A stretch of DNA of 64,000 bases from the NCBI GenBank assembly GCA_019414445.1, contig DXMA01000006.1, positions 1-64,000 on the forward strand, read 5' to 3'. The notes under the pieces were generated by a model that was not told where the DNA came from, made no database searches, and saw only the letters and a list, made by a program, of their open reading frames with translations. This document shows positions 51,568 through 59,638 of the stretch, piece by piece (within the stretch, counting starts at the first letter, position 1; each line of letters begins with the position of its first letter). Position numbers and translations under genes: made by a program. The stretch is from Collinsella sp. (lineage in GTDB: Bacteria > Actinomycetota > Coriobacteriia > Coriobacteriales > Coriobacteriaceae).

Positions 51568-52755
51568 TCACTCCAAGTTAAGCAATCGTTTGTAGACATC
51601 GAGGCCCTTGAGTAGAATTTCCTCGTCAAAGAGCATGGTATCGGTATGCAGAGCGCTCGTGGCATAGGCGGGACAGCCATCCGAATCGATCGGATTATCT
51701 TGTCCCTCCGGCACGCCCGTACCCAGGAGGAAGAACACGCCTGGCAGATGGCGCTGATAGAAAGCGAAGTCCTCGGCAATCAGCAAAGGCTCATCCACGA
51801 GTTGCAGCTCGGACAAGACAGGCGCAATGTGGGCGAACAGCTCGGGATCGTTATCGACCGGCGGATAGCCCTCGGCAAAATCGAGGTCATATGTGCAGCC
51901 CGTTGCGACGCAGGCATCGTCCAGCACGCGGCGCACGCCCTCGCGCGCGCGGTCGAACATGTCGTCCGTAAACACACGTAGGCTGCCGGCAACATGGGCC
52001 TCCCCCGCCACCGCATTGCAGACGGTGCCGGCCTGCAGCAGGCCGAACTTACCAATGCAGGGCTCGTCGACACCCAACTCGTCCATGAGCTCGCGCTCGG
52101 AAACCAAGAACTTGGCAGCCGCCAGCGCCGCATCGTGCGACTCCTCGACCGGAACGCCATAGGTCTTAGCGATATGGATGCTCGTCCCGTGAATATGAAT
52201 GTGTGTCTCACTCGAACGCGCCAGCAATGGGCCGGAGCAGCTCGCCAACGTGTTCGCAGGCAGATCGGGCCACACGTGGAAGCCGAAGATGCGATCCACC
52301 CCGTAGCGCTCGAACACGCCGCTCTCGCACACCGTCTTGGCACCACCAGTCGTCTCCTCGGCCGGCTGAAACACAAAGAGCACATTGCGCTTAATGGCGC
52401 CCGGCTGCTCACGGATCGTACGGTCGACAAAGGTTGCCGCCGAAAGCGCCATGGCCATGTGTCCATCGTGCCCGCAAGCATGCATCTTGCCGGGATGGGT
52501 CGAAGCGAACGCTGCCCCCGTTGCCTCGGCAATGGGCAGCGCATCCATATCGGCGCGAATCGCCGTGGCATGCGCGGCGCCAACGCCAGCGTCGAAGAAA
52601 GCGCAGACGCAGCCGGGGCACGGATGGGTCACATCGCAGGTGAGCGGTGCCAACACGCCCTCGATATAGGCGATCGTCTGCGGAAGATCGAAGTCGAGCT
52701 CCGGGATCCTGTGCAAGTCGCGGCGGTAGCGACGGAGTTCTTGGAGCTCGGCCAT
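51568..52755 (-). CDS. M20 family amidohydrolase, candidate N-acetyl-diaminopimelate deacetylase
   Basis: 395 residues, di-metal M20 peptidase/deacylase. Metal and catalytic motifs are ADMDALP, HACGHDGH, QPAEET and the late SALHTD. AAAGGAACC precedes the ATG. It diverges from the lysine-riboswitch-controlled lysA-dapA/dapB/dapH operon. DapH is the acetyl-transferring branch enzyme, and that branch needs a deacetylase of this family. The assignment to DAP synthesis is therefore context-based; general N-acyl amino acid hydrolysis remains possible. Confidence 0.75.
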   Translation of the reverse strand: MAELQELRRYRRDLHRIPELDFDLPQTIAYIEGVLAPLTCDVTHPCPGCVCAFFDAGVGAAHATAIRADMDALPIAEATGAAFASTHPGKMHACGHDGHMAMALSAATFVDRTIREQPGAIKRNVLFVFQPAEETTGGAKTVCESGVFERYGVDRIFGFHVWPDLPANTLASCSGPLLARSSETHIHIHGTSIHIAKTYGVPVEESHDAALAAAKFLVSERELMDELGVDEPCIGKFGLLQAGTVCNAVAGEAHVAGSLRVFTDDMFDRAREGVRRVLDDACVATGCTYDLDFAEGYPPVDNDPELFAHIAPVLSELQLVDEPLLIAEDFAFYQRHLPGVFFLLGTGVPEGQDNPIDSDGCPAYATSALHTDTMLFDEEILLKGLDVYKRLLNLE

Positions 52756-52866
52756 ATTGGTTCCTTTCGTAGGTGCGCGTCGGCTGCTATCTATTGTGCC
52801 GCAAAATTGCTACACCCTTATTTCCAGCATATCCCTGCATTTTTTAAACGTTATATACGAATACTC

Positions 52867-52895
52867 TTGTTTGGTAAAGTGCAACGTGGTAGGGT
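52867..52895 (+). promoter_or_regulatory. Promoter of the lysine operon
   Basis: TTGTTT (52867-52872), 17 bases, TAGGGT (52890-52895). Transcription would start near 52902, a few bases before the riboswitch aptamer. Confidence 0.5.
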
Positions 52896-52905
52896 CGTTA
52901 CCACT

Positions 52906-53064
52906 TGATAGAGGCGCGGGCACGAAGAGCCGCGGGCGAGCCGGCAGGCTTTGACCCCGCGGGGAGGCGAAACCCGCCGAACTGGGTTTTTCGGGCACGA
53001 ACAGCCTGGTGGGCCTGCGGGAAACACCCGCAGGACTGTCTGCAGCAATGCGGGAGCGCTATCC
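52906..53064 (+). promoter_or_regulatory. Lysine riboswitch (L-box)
   Basis: GATAGAGGCGC (52907-52917) and GGGAGCGCTATC (ending 53063) form the P1 region. The conserved L-box elements GCCGAACTGGG (from 52976) and GGACTGTCTGCAGCA (from 53033) are in the right order, with GC-rich helices between. Downstream, GGATAGCG (53114-53121) can pair with the 3' side of P1 (CGCTATCC), which offers an alternative fold next to the GAGG ribosome-binding site of the start at 53135. Control is probably at translation; no T-run terminator is seen. Confidence 0.9.
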
Positions 53065-53134
53065 GGACATTGGGTCCACGCTATGCGGATTCGATGCGCA
53101 GGTAGCGCCGTCTGGATAGCGAGGTTTACGGGAC

Positions 53135-55444
53135 ATGTCATTGACTCCCAACGAGGCATATGCGGCCAAGCAGCCGTTTGTGGACAAGGAGACGCTCGAG
53201 CATATCGTCGAGCAGTTCCCCACGCCGTTTCATCTATACGACGAGGCGGGCATCCGCCGCAACATGCAAGAAGTGCGCGACGCCTTTGCATGGAACCCGG
53301 GCTTTAAGGAATACTTTGCCGTCAAGGCCAACCCCAACCCGGCACTCATCTCCATTCTCAACGAATACGGCTGCGGCTGCGATTGCTCGAGCTATACCGA
53401 GCTCATGATCGCCCGCTCGCTGGGCATCACCGGACACGACATCATGTTCTCGTCCAACGACACACCGGCGGCGGACTTTGAGCTCGCCGACAAGCTGGGT
53501 GCCATCGTCAACTTTGACGACATCAGCCACATCGAGTTCTTTGAGCGCGTTGCGGGACCCATCCCCAAGACGGTCAGCTGCCGCTTTAATCCGGGCGGTC
53601 TATTCCAGCTCTCCAACGGCATCATGGATAACCCCGGCGACTCCAAATACGGCATGACCACCGAGCAACTCTTCGAGGCCTTCCGCATGCTCAAGGCCAA
53701 GGGCGCCGAGGACTTTGGCATCCACGCATTCCTTGCCAGCAACACCGTCACCAACGACTACTACCCCAAGCTTGCGCGCATCCTCTTTGAGCTTGCCGTG
53801 CGCCTGGAGCGTGAAACGGGCGCACATGTCGCCTTTATCAATCTGTCCGGCGGTGTGGGTATCCCCTACCTGCCCGAGCAGCAGGCTAACGACATCCGTG
53901 CCATCGGCGAGGGCGTACACGCGGCCTACGACGAGATCTTGGTTCCCGCCGGCATGGGCGATGTGGCGATTTGCACCGAGATGGGTCGCTTTATGATGGG
54001 CCCCTACGGCTGCCTGGTGACCAAGGCCATCCACGAAAAGCAGATCTACAAGGACTATATCGGCGTGGACGCAAGCGCCGTCGATCTGATCCGTCCTGCC
54101 ATGTATGGCGCTTACCACCACATTACGGTGATGGGACAGCCGGGTGGCGCCGACAAGACCGCAGCACCCGTTACGGACACCTACGACATCACGGGCAATC
54201 TGTGTGAGAACAATGACAAGTTCGCCATTGATCGCGAGTTGCCGCATATCGACATGGGCGACCTGCTCGTGATCCACGATACCGGCGCGCATGGCTACTC
54301 CATGGGCTACAACTACAACGGCCGTCTGCGCTCCGCCGAGGTGCTGCTGCGCCCCGATGGCTCGGCCGACCTCATCCGCCGTGCTGAGCGCCCGGGCGAT
54401 TACTTTGCCACGCTCGACGTGCTGCCTAGCGGCCGAGAGCTGCTGGCCAAGTCGCGCGCCGAAAGTGCCCGCCGTCGCGCCCAGGACGAGCGTCTGGCCG
54501 TCGCCGCTCAGTGGAACAAACGCATCCAGATCGCGGAAGCGAAGGAGAAGAACATGGATATCCGCAACCTCGAGGGTTCGATCGTCGCCCTCGTCACGCC
54601 GTTTAAAAAGGACGGAAGCGTCGACTTTGACGCGCTCGAGCGCCTTATCGATTTCCACCTGCAAAACGGTACCGACGCCATCCTCACCCTGGGCACCACC
54701 GGCGAGAGCGCCACGATGACTGACGATGAGGACAACTCCGTTGTCGCCGCGGTGGTCAAGCAGGTTGCAGGCCGTGTCCCCGTCATCGCCGGCTCGGGCT
54801 CCAACTCCACGCAGACCATGCTCACCAAGTCGCTCACCTATCAGGGCCTGGGCGCCGACGGCCTGCTGCTCATTACCCCCTACTACAACAAGTCCAACGA
54901 GGAGGGCATCTACCAGCACTTTAAGACCGTTGCCGATGCCGTGGATATCCCCTGCATCCTGTACAACATCCCCGGCCGCTGCGGCTGCGGCATCAGCGAG
55001 CGCAACGTAGAGCGCTTGGCCGCGCACCCCAACATCATGGGTATTAAAGAAGCCTCGGGCAACGTCGCCTACGCGGCCAAGATCGCCCACCTGCTGTCCG
55101 ATGACTTCCGCATGTACTCGGGCGAGGACGCCCTCACCGTGCCGCTCATGAGCCTGGGCGCCTCGGGCACCATCAGTGTGTGGGCCGATGTTCAGCCGCA
55201 GCTCGTGCACGACATGTGCCGCGCCTATCTGGACGGCGACGTAGCGCGCGCCCGCGATATCCAGATTGCCGGCCAGCTGCTCATCAATGCCCTCTTTAGC
55301 GAGGTCAACCCCATCCCAGTTAAGGAAGCGCTCGCCCAGATGGGTATGATCGAGGCAAACTACCGCATGCCGCTGTGCCCCATGGCCAACGACACGCGAG
55401 CCGCACTTACCGATGCTCTGAAGGGAGCTGGTCTGCTTGATTAA
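53135..55444 (+). CDS. lysA-dapA: LysA-DapA fusion: diaminopimelate decarboxylase and 4-hydroxy-tetrahydrodipicolinate synthase
   Basis: One uninterrupted 769-codon frame. Residues 1-430 are a fold-type III PLP decarboxylase: Schiff-base lysine in YFAVKANPNP, FNLSGGVGIPY-type glycine loop, CTEMGRFMMGPYG and a late GAHGYSMGYNYNG. A charged helical linker (about 430-473) leads to a full DapA: VALVTPFKKDGSVD, LGTTGESATMT, YNIPGRCG with the active tyrosine, GIKEASGN with the Schiff-base lysine. The DapA ATG at 54554 keeps its own AAGGAG (54542-54547), so a free 296-residue DapA may also be made. DapA is the first committed step and LysA the last. Confidence 0.93.
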   Translation: MSLTPNEAYAAKQPFVDKETLEHIVEQFPTPFHLYDEAGIRRNMQEVRDAFAWNPGFKEYFAVKANPNPALISILNEYGCGCDCSSYTELMIARSLGITGHDIMFSSNDTPAADFELADKLGAIVNFDDISHIEFFERVAGPIPKTVSCRFNPGGLFQLSNGIMDNPGDSKYGMTTEQLFEAFRMLKAKGAEDFGIHAFLASNTVTNDYYPKLARILFELAVRLERETGAHVAFINLSGGVGIPYLPEQQANDIRAIGEGVHAAYDEILVPAGMGDVAICTEMGRFMMGPYGCLVTKAIHEKQIYKDYIGVDASAVDLIRPAMYGAYHHITVMGQPGGADKTAAPVTDTYDITGNLCENNDKFAIDRELPHIDMGDLLVIHDTGAHGYSMGYNYNGRLRSAEVLLRPDGSADLIRRAERPGDYFATLDVLPSGRELLAKSRAESARRRAQDERLAVAAQWNKRIQIAEAKEKNMDIRNLEGSIVALVTPFKKDGSVDFDALERLIDFHLQNGTDAILTLGTTGESATMTDDEDNSVVAAVVKQVAGRVPVIAGSGSNSTQTMLTKSLTYQGLGADGLLLITPYYNKSNEEGIYQHFKTVADAVDIPCILYNIPGRCGCGISERNVERLAAHPNIMGIKEASGNVAYAAKIAHLLSDDFRMYSGEDALTVPLMSLGASGTISVWADVQPQLVHDMCRAYLDGDVARARDIQIAGQLLINALFSEVNPIPVKEALAQMGMIEANYRMPLCPMANDTRAALTDALKGAGLLD

Positions 55445-56177
55445 GACCGTCATTATGGGAACGGGCCGCATGGGCTCGCTCATCCGCACTACCGCCGAAG
55501 GCATTGTCGACGCCGCCGGGCAGCCCGTTTTTGATATCGTGGCCCACATCGGCTTCGACTTGTCCGAGCTCGAGAGCGCCCCGGCAGCCGACGTCATCAT
55601 CGACTTCTCGAACGTCGTGACCTTCGATGCCGTCGTCGCCTATGTCGAGTGCACGGGCGCGGCGTTGGTCTCGGGCACTACAGGCTACACACCCGAGCAG
55701 ATGGATCGCCTGCGCGAGCTGGGTCAGAACGCCCGCGTCATGCACTCCGGCAATTACTCCATCGGTATCGCAGCCCTGCGTCATCTGGTAGCACAGGCCA
55801 CACGCGAGCTGCCCGGCTTTGACTGCGAAATCGTCGAGACGCACCATAACCAAAAGGTCGATGCCCCCAGCGGCACTGCAAAGCTGCTGCTCGACGCCGT
55901 AGTCGAGGCCGAGCCCAAGGCAGGCTACCACCCCGTCTATGGCCGCGAGGGCATGTGCGGAGCGCGCGACCCCAAGGAGATCGGCATGCACTCGCTGCGC
56001 GGTGGCACTGTCGCCGGCGTGCACGAAGTGAGTTTCTTTGGCCAGGACGAAGAAGTCACGCTCACGCATCGCGCCACAAGCCGTCAGATCTTCGTCAACG
56101 GCGCCCTGGCAGCCGCGCAGAAGCTCGTCACCCGCGAGCACGGCTTCTATACGTTCGACCAGGTCATGTTTGCCTAA
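55437..56177 (+). CDS. dapB: 4-hydroxy-tetrahydrodipicolinate reductase
   Basis: 246 residues. KTVIMGTGRMGSLIRTTAEG is the nucleotide-binding start, and ETHHNQKVDAPSGTAKLL contains the catalytic histidine/lysine signature. It uses a TTG start at 55437 that overlaps the dapA end by eight bases, with AAGGGAG upstream, so translation is coupled. It takes the DapA product to tetrahydrodipicolinate. Confidence 0.95.
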   Translation: MIKTVIMGTGRMGSLIRTTAEGIVDAAGQPVFDIVAHIGFDLSELESAPAADVIIDFSNVVTFDAVVAYVECTGAALVSGTTGYTPEQMDRLRELGQNARVMHSGNYSIGIAALRHLVAQATRELPGFDCEIVETHHNQKVDAPSGTAKLLLDAVVEAEPKAGYHPVYGREGMCGARDPKEIGMHSLRGGTVAGVHEVSFFGQDEEVTLTHRATSRQIFVNGALAAAQKLVTREHGFYTFDQVMFA

Positions 56178-56216
56178 CCAGGTATCAACCGGATCCACCC
56201 AAAGGAGAGACAGCAA

Positions 56217-56936
56217 ATGAGCAATGCAGCCGAGATGGATGCCCAGGAGATTATCAACTACATCGCCACAGCGCCCAAAAAGACGCCCGTCAAACTGTAC
56301 GTGCGCGAGAAGCCCGGCATGAAGGTCCAGTGGGGCAATGCGCACGTCTACGGCGGTCGTCGTGGCAAGACCGTCTTTGGTGACTGGGATGAGCTCAAAG
56401 CCATCCTTGATGCCAATGCCGATTCCATCGATTACTACGATGTGGAGAACGATTGCCGCAACTCCGCCGTGCCCATGCTCGACCTTAAGGGCATCAACGC
56501 CCGCATCGAGCCGGGCGCGATCATCCGTGACCGCGTCGAGATCGGCGATCGCGCCGTCATCATGATGGGTGCCATCATCAATATCGGCTCCGTCATCGGT
56601 GAGGGCTCCATGATCGACATGGGCGCCGTGCTGGGCGGCCGCGCCACAGTGGGCAAGAACTGTCACATCGGCGCTGGAACCGTGTTGGCAGGCGTCGTTG
56701 AACCCGCAAGCGCCACGCCCGTCATCATCGAGGACGATGTCATGATCGGCGCCAACGCCGTGGTCCTGGAAGGCGTGCACGTAGGCAAGGGCGCTGTCGT
56801 TGCCGCCGGCGCCGTGTGCGTCGAGGACGTCCCCGCTGGTGCCGTCGTGGCCGGCGTCCCCGCCCGCGTCATCAAGATGCGCGACGAGAAGACCGACAGC
56901 AAGACTGGCCTCGAGGAAGGCCTGCGCCAGCTTTAA
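56217..56936 (+). CDS. dapH: Tetrahydrodipicolinate N-acetyltransferase
   Basis: 239 residues, left-handed beta-helix hexapeptide acyltransferase. The N-terminal domain (AQEIINYIATAPKKTPVKLY) distinguishes the acetyl-type DapH from succinyl-type DapD. Hexapeptide repeats run from GINARIEPGAIIRD to VEDVPAGAVVAGVPARVIK. AAAGGAGAG precedes the ATG, 39 bases after dapB. Its presence means the organism uses the acetylase branch of DAP synthesis. Confidence 0.94.
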   Translation: MSNAAEMDAQEIINYIATAPKKTPVKLYVREKPGMKVQWGNAHVYGGRRGKTVFGDWDELKAILDANADSIDYYDVENDCRNSAVPMLDLKGINARIEPGAIIRDRVEIGDRAVIMMGAIINIGSVIGEGSMIDMGAVLGGRATVGKNCHIGAGTVLAGVVEPASATPVIIEDDVMIGANAVVLEGVHVGKGAVVAAGAVCVEDVPAGAVVAGVPARVIKMRDEKTDSKTGLEEGLRQL

Positions 56937-56938
56937 TA

Positions 56939-57132
56939 GTTACGCGGGTTTACCAACCCGCGTAACGGCTCGACGCTGCACCTTTGGTTCCGTCGTTCTA
57001 ACGAACGACGGACCGGTCGACGCTACAAGCGCCCCTAAGCGGCAATCTGACGTTCAATCGTCGGTCGCGTACCAAAGTACGCTTCCCTCCTCTTTCACGT
57101 CACCTTGCTCGCTTAGGGGCGCTTTCGCTGAC
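56939..57132 (+). repeat. Structured intergenic repeat, copy C (with an extra hairpin)
   Basis: It begins two bases after the dapH stop, in the sense orientation of the family. The terminal hairpin GTTACGCGGGTT/AACCCGCGTAAC is at 56939-56966. An extra hairpin, CCGTCGTTC/GAACGACGG (56991-57012), is unique to this copy. The outer stem is 57027-57041 with 57110-57124 (15 bp, perfect, unlike A and B in sequence). The conserved strands GCAATCTGACGTTCAATCG and CCTCTTTCACGTCACCTTGC are intact. Confidence 0.85.
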
Positions 57133-57167
57133 TTATGCTCAGTCTGCAACTCAATTGAGCTCCAAGC

Positions 57168-57201
57168 AAAAAGGCCGAAGACCCAAAGGGCTTCGGCCTT
57201 T
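57168..57201. terminator. Bidirectional terminator dapH/NdpA-like gene
   Basis: AAAGGCCGAAG (57170-57180) pairs with CTTCGGCCTTT (57191-57201). T-rich tracts lie on both sides, between convergent genes. Confidence 0.82.
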
Positions 57202-57228
57202 GCTTTCCCGCTGTAGGCGTAACGCAAC

Positions 57229-58233
57229 TTATCGATTCTCGATGCTGCCGATGTTTTTGAGCTCGATGGAGATGAGGCCGTTGGGTTCGTTGACGAACTC
57301 GATGTACTCGGAGTTCGAGCCCATCTCGGCCGGAAAGCTGATCTCGATGCCCGTATCGGTACGAATCTTGTGGTTGCGCACGGCCGCACGCTCGACCTGC
57401 TTGCGCTCCACGGGCACACGCTCGGGCACCTTCTCTTCGGTCAGCGCCGCGCGTACGCTCTCCTTGATGACCGGCTCGTCCTCAAAGACCTCATCGACGA
57501 TATCCCAGGGCGGCAGCTCCTCGTCATCCTCAACCTTCTCGGCAACGGCAGCCTTAACCTTAGCGAGCGCTACGGCCGTATTGGCACCGTGCTCCTCGGC
57601 GACTTCCTCGACCACGCGCGTCACGGTGTCGATGACCTCCTTGCCCGACACGCCCGTATCGCACTGCAGCAGACCGTCGGGAATGAGCATGCGGTCTTCG
57701 CCGGCAATCTTGCGCTTCTTGTCCACATAGCCGATCTCCATGGTGCTCGCACGCACGATGGCATAGCTTGGCACCTTTTGGGAAGGATTCGGCAGGATAG
57801 CATAGTGGCGCGCGATGTCGTTGCGTACCTCGCCCTCCTCGCGGCCCACCTCGTGCATAAAGGCCTGCTTGGAGCCCAGCAGCATCACGGCAAACCAGCG
57901 GGCATCCTCATCGTCGTCAAAGTCGGCCACGAGCACATCGGTGGACTCGGCTTTTTCGGCCTTGGTAAGCTCGGAGGAAATGAACTCCGCAATCTGCTGC
58001 GACAGGTCTACGAACTCGCGCTCGCCAAAGAAATAGCCCTTGAGCTCGCCGCCAAACGCAGAGTTCTCGGCAAACGCGGCGCGTTTATTGTCGGCCGAGG
58101 TACGTGCGCGGCGCAGATGCGTGGTCACGAAGTTGCGCACGGTACGGCTCTCGATATCGAGCTCGCGCTGGCTCATAACGTTGACGGCAGAGTCAAAGTC
58201 CAGGATATGCAGAATCGCATGATTGATTTTCAT
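57229..58233 (-). CDS. NdpA/YejK-like nucleoid-associated protein
   Basis: 334 residues of the 37-kDa nucleoid-associated protein family. The N-terminal INHAILHILDFDSAVNVMSQ and the central FDDDEDARWFAVMLLGSKQA fit the family. In Gram-negative members it binds DNA, but its function in Actinobacteria is unclear. I prefer the ATG at 58233 (family start MKINHAILHIL) over the frame opening at 58242. Confidence 0.82.
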   Translation of the reverse strand: MKINHAILHILDFDSAVNVMSQRELDIESRTVRNFVTTHLRRARTSADNKRAAFAENSAFGGELKGYFFGEREFVDLSQQIAEFISSELTKAEKAESTDVLVADFDDDEDARWFAVMLLGSKQAFMHEVGREEGEVRNDIARHYAILPNPSQKVPSYAIVRASTMEIGYVDKKRKIAGEDRMLIPDGLLQCDTGVSGKEVIDTVTRVVEEVAEEHGANTAVALAKVKAAVAEKVEDDEELPPWDIVDEVFEDEPVIKESVRAALTEEKVPERVPVERKQVERAAVRNHKIRTDTGIEISFPAEMGSNSEYIEFVNEPNGLISIELKNIGSIENR

Positions 58234-58307
58234 ATACGGCATTCCGTTCTAGATTGAATTGAGCACGAACCAGTATAGCGGTCGAGCCCGCCCCAGGCGC
58301 ATCGAAG

Positions 58308-58342
58308 ATTGGTGCATCGGGGACAGGTTGCTTTGCACCAAT
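58308..58342 (+). repeat. Short GGTGCA hairpin repeat, copy 2
   Basis: ATTGGTGCA and TGCACCAAT enclose TCGGGGACAGGTTGCTT. It shares its loop (GGGG-CAGGTT-CTT) with copies 1 and 3. It lies directly past the DUF2974 stop. Confidence 0.65.
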
Positions 58343-58344
58343 GG

Positions 58345-59505
58345 CTAGCGCAGGAGCTCGGACTGCCATACCTCGAGCTGTTCTGCCAGGCTCTTACCAC
58401 TAGAAGGCACGCTGAACTCGGGACGTTTGGGCAGCAGCGCACACTTAAGAATTGCCACGATGGTCTGCGAGACAAAGCGTCGCGTATCCTTGTCAAACCC
58501 TTGCGCAGCCTGGAGCATCACGGGCAGGCTCTCGCGCAGATTCCCAGCGATATCCGCAAACCGCTCAGCACCCGTAGCCTCAAACACGGAGAACAACGCA
58601 TCTACAAAACGCTCGCGCTCGCTAGGCGAAACTGCAAGCAGCATCTCGCGAATGGAGCCATCAACGTATCGAGCACCGGCGGACAGGCGCTCACAGTACA
58701 CGAAGTCGCGACCATCAACCACCCAGCTAAAGGGATTGTGCTGCAGCAGGCTGAACTCGGTGCTCTCAACGATGGCATAGTCCTCCTGCGTCTCGAACAT
58801 CATGCCAAAGATCGACGACCGAGGTAGCGTCTTGTCGATTCGACCGGAAAGATCGGCAAAGGCGTTGCCGTTCAGAAACTCCTCGACGAAACCCGGACCA
58901 TCATGGGAATACGCCTGTTCGATTCGCGCACGGGCGACATCGGAGCACATCGCCGCACCGTACACCGCAAGGTTTCCACCCTTGGAATGACCTCCGCACA
59001 AAAGCGGCCCGTCAATCGCATCCGCCGCCTCGTCCACATAACGCGCCGCGGATTCCTGGGCCGGCACAGGATACCGGAACGCCATGTTAAAGTCCTCTTT
59101 CCAGCCCACAATCGTGCTGTCGGTCCCCCGGAAGGAAAGATAGCTAAACCCCGCCGGAAACCGGAACGCCATGGCTGCAAACTGCTCTGTCGCCACCACA
59201 TCGCTCACGGCACGATAGCCGCAAACGTGCACGCCACGGTAGCGAGGACTTGCTGCCACGGCCTCCAGCAAGGCCTTGCTCCCCTCCGGGTCCCACAAGT
59301 CGTCAATCATGTCCCGGTAGCACTCGGCACGCAGCAGCTCGCGTACGTCTAGGCCCTGCCAGTTCGTCAGCTCCGCCATATCACCCGGCAAACGCAAATA
59401 GGACAACCACGCAAAGACGAGGCTATCCACCGCGCAGAACGGCCTCTCCTCAAACGGATCAAACGCCGTCTGGGCATAGGTTAAAAAATTAGGCGAATCC
59501 GACAT
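58345..59505 (-). CDS. DUF2974 alpha/beta-hydrolase-like protein
   Basis: 386 residues, DUF2974 (Mbeg1-like). The nucleophile elbow GGHSKGGNLAVYGA gives a GxSxG-type serine, and FSYLSFRGTDSTIVGWKEDF precedes it as in lipase-like hydrolases. No signal peptide. The substrate is unknown. GGGAGGGCC precedes the ATG at 59505. Confidence 0.85.
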   Translation of the reverse strand: MSDSPNFLTYAQTAFDPFEERPFCAVDSLVFAWLSYLRLPGDMAELTNWQGLDVRELLRAECYRDMIDDLWDPEGSKALLEAVAASPRYRGVHVCGYRAVSDVVATEQFAAMAFRFPAGFSYLSFRGTDSTIVGWKEDFNMAFRYPVPAQESAARYVDEAADAIDGPLLCGGHSKGGNLAVYGAAMCSDVARARIEQAYSHDGPGFVEEFLNGNAFADLSGRIDKTLPRSSIFGMMFETQEDYAIVESTEFSLLQHNPFSWVVDGRDFVYCERLSAGARYVDGSIREMLLAVSPSERERFVDALFSVFEATGAERFADIAGNLRESLPVMLQAAQGFDKDTRRFVSQTIVAILKCALLPKRPEFSVPSSGKSLAEQLEVWQSELLR

Positions 59506-59516
59506 GGCCCTCCCAT

Positions 59517-59572
59517 CAACTATGGTGCATTGGGGCAACTATGGTGCATTGGGGTCAGGTTACTTTGCACCA
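59517..59572 (+). repeat. 19-bp tandem duplication and GGTGCA hairpin repeat, copy 3
   Basis: CAACTATGGTGCATTGGGG occurs twice head to tail (59517-59535, 59536-59554). The second copy supplies the left arm (TGGTGCA) of a hairpin closed by TGCACCA at 59566-59572, with the family loop GGGGTCAGGTTACTT. Confidence 0.65.
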
Positions 59573-59574
59573 AA

Positions 59575-59607
59575 AAGGCGCCCGGGCCGTGTGGACCCGG
59601 ACGCCTT
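59575..59607 (-). terminator. Terminator after ldh
   Basis: AAGGCGCCCGGG pairs with CCCGGACGCCTT (one mismatch). On the minus strand it is followed by TTTTTGG, 32 bases past the ldh stop. Confidence 0.85.
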
Positions 59608-59638
59608 CATTGTAGCTTTTCGCTCTAGCGAGCTTGAT

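Noticed and set aside
53600..55600. 666-codon open frame on the minus strand
   Set aside because: Antisense to the LysA-DapA fusion, where both domains have clear catalytic motifs. The antisense translation shows none.
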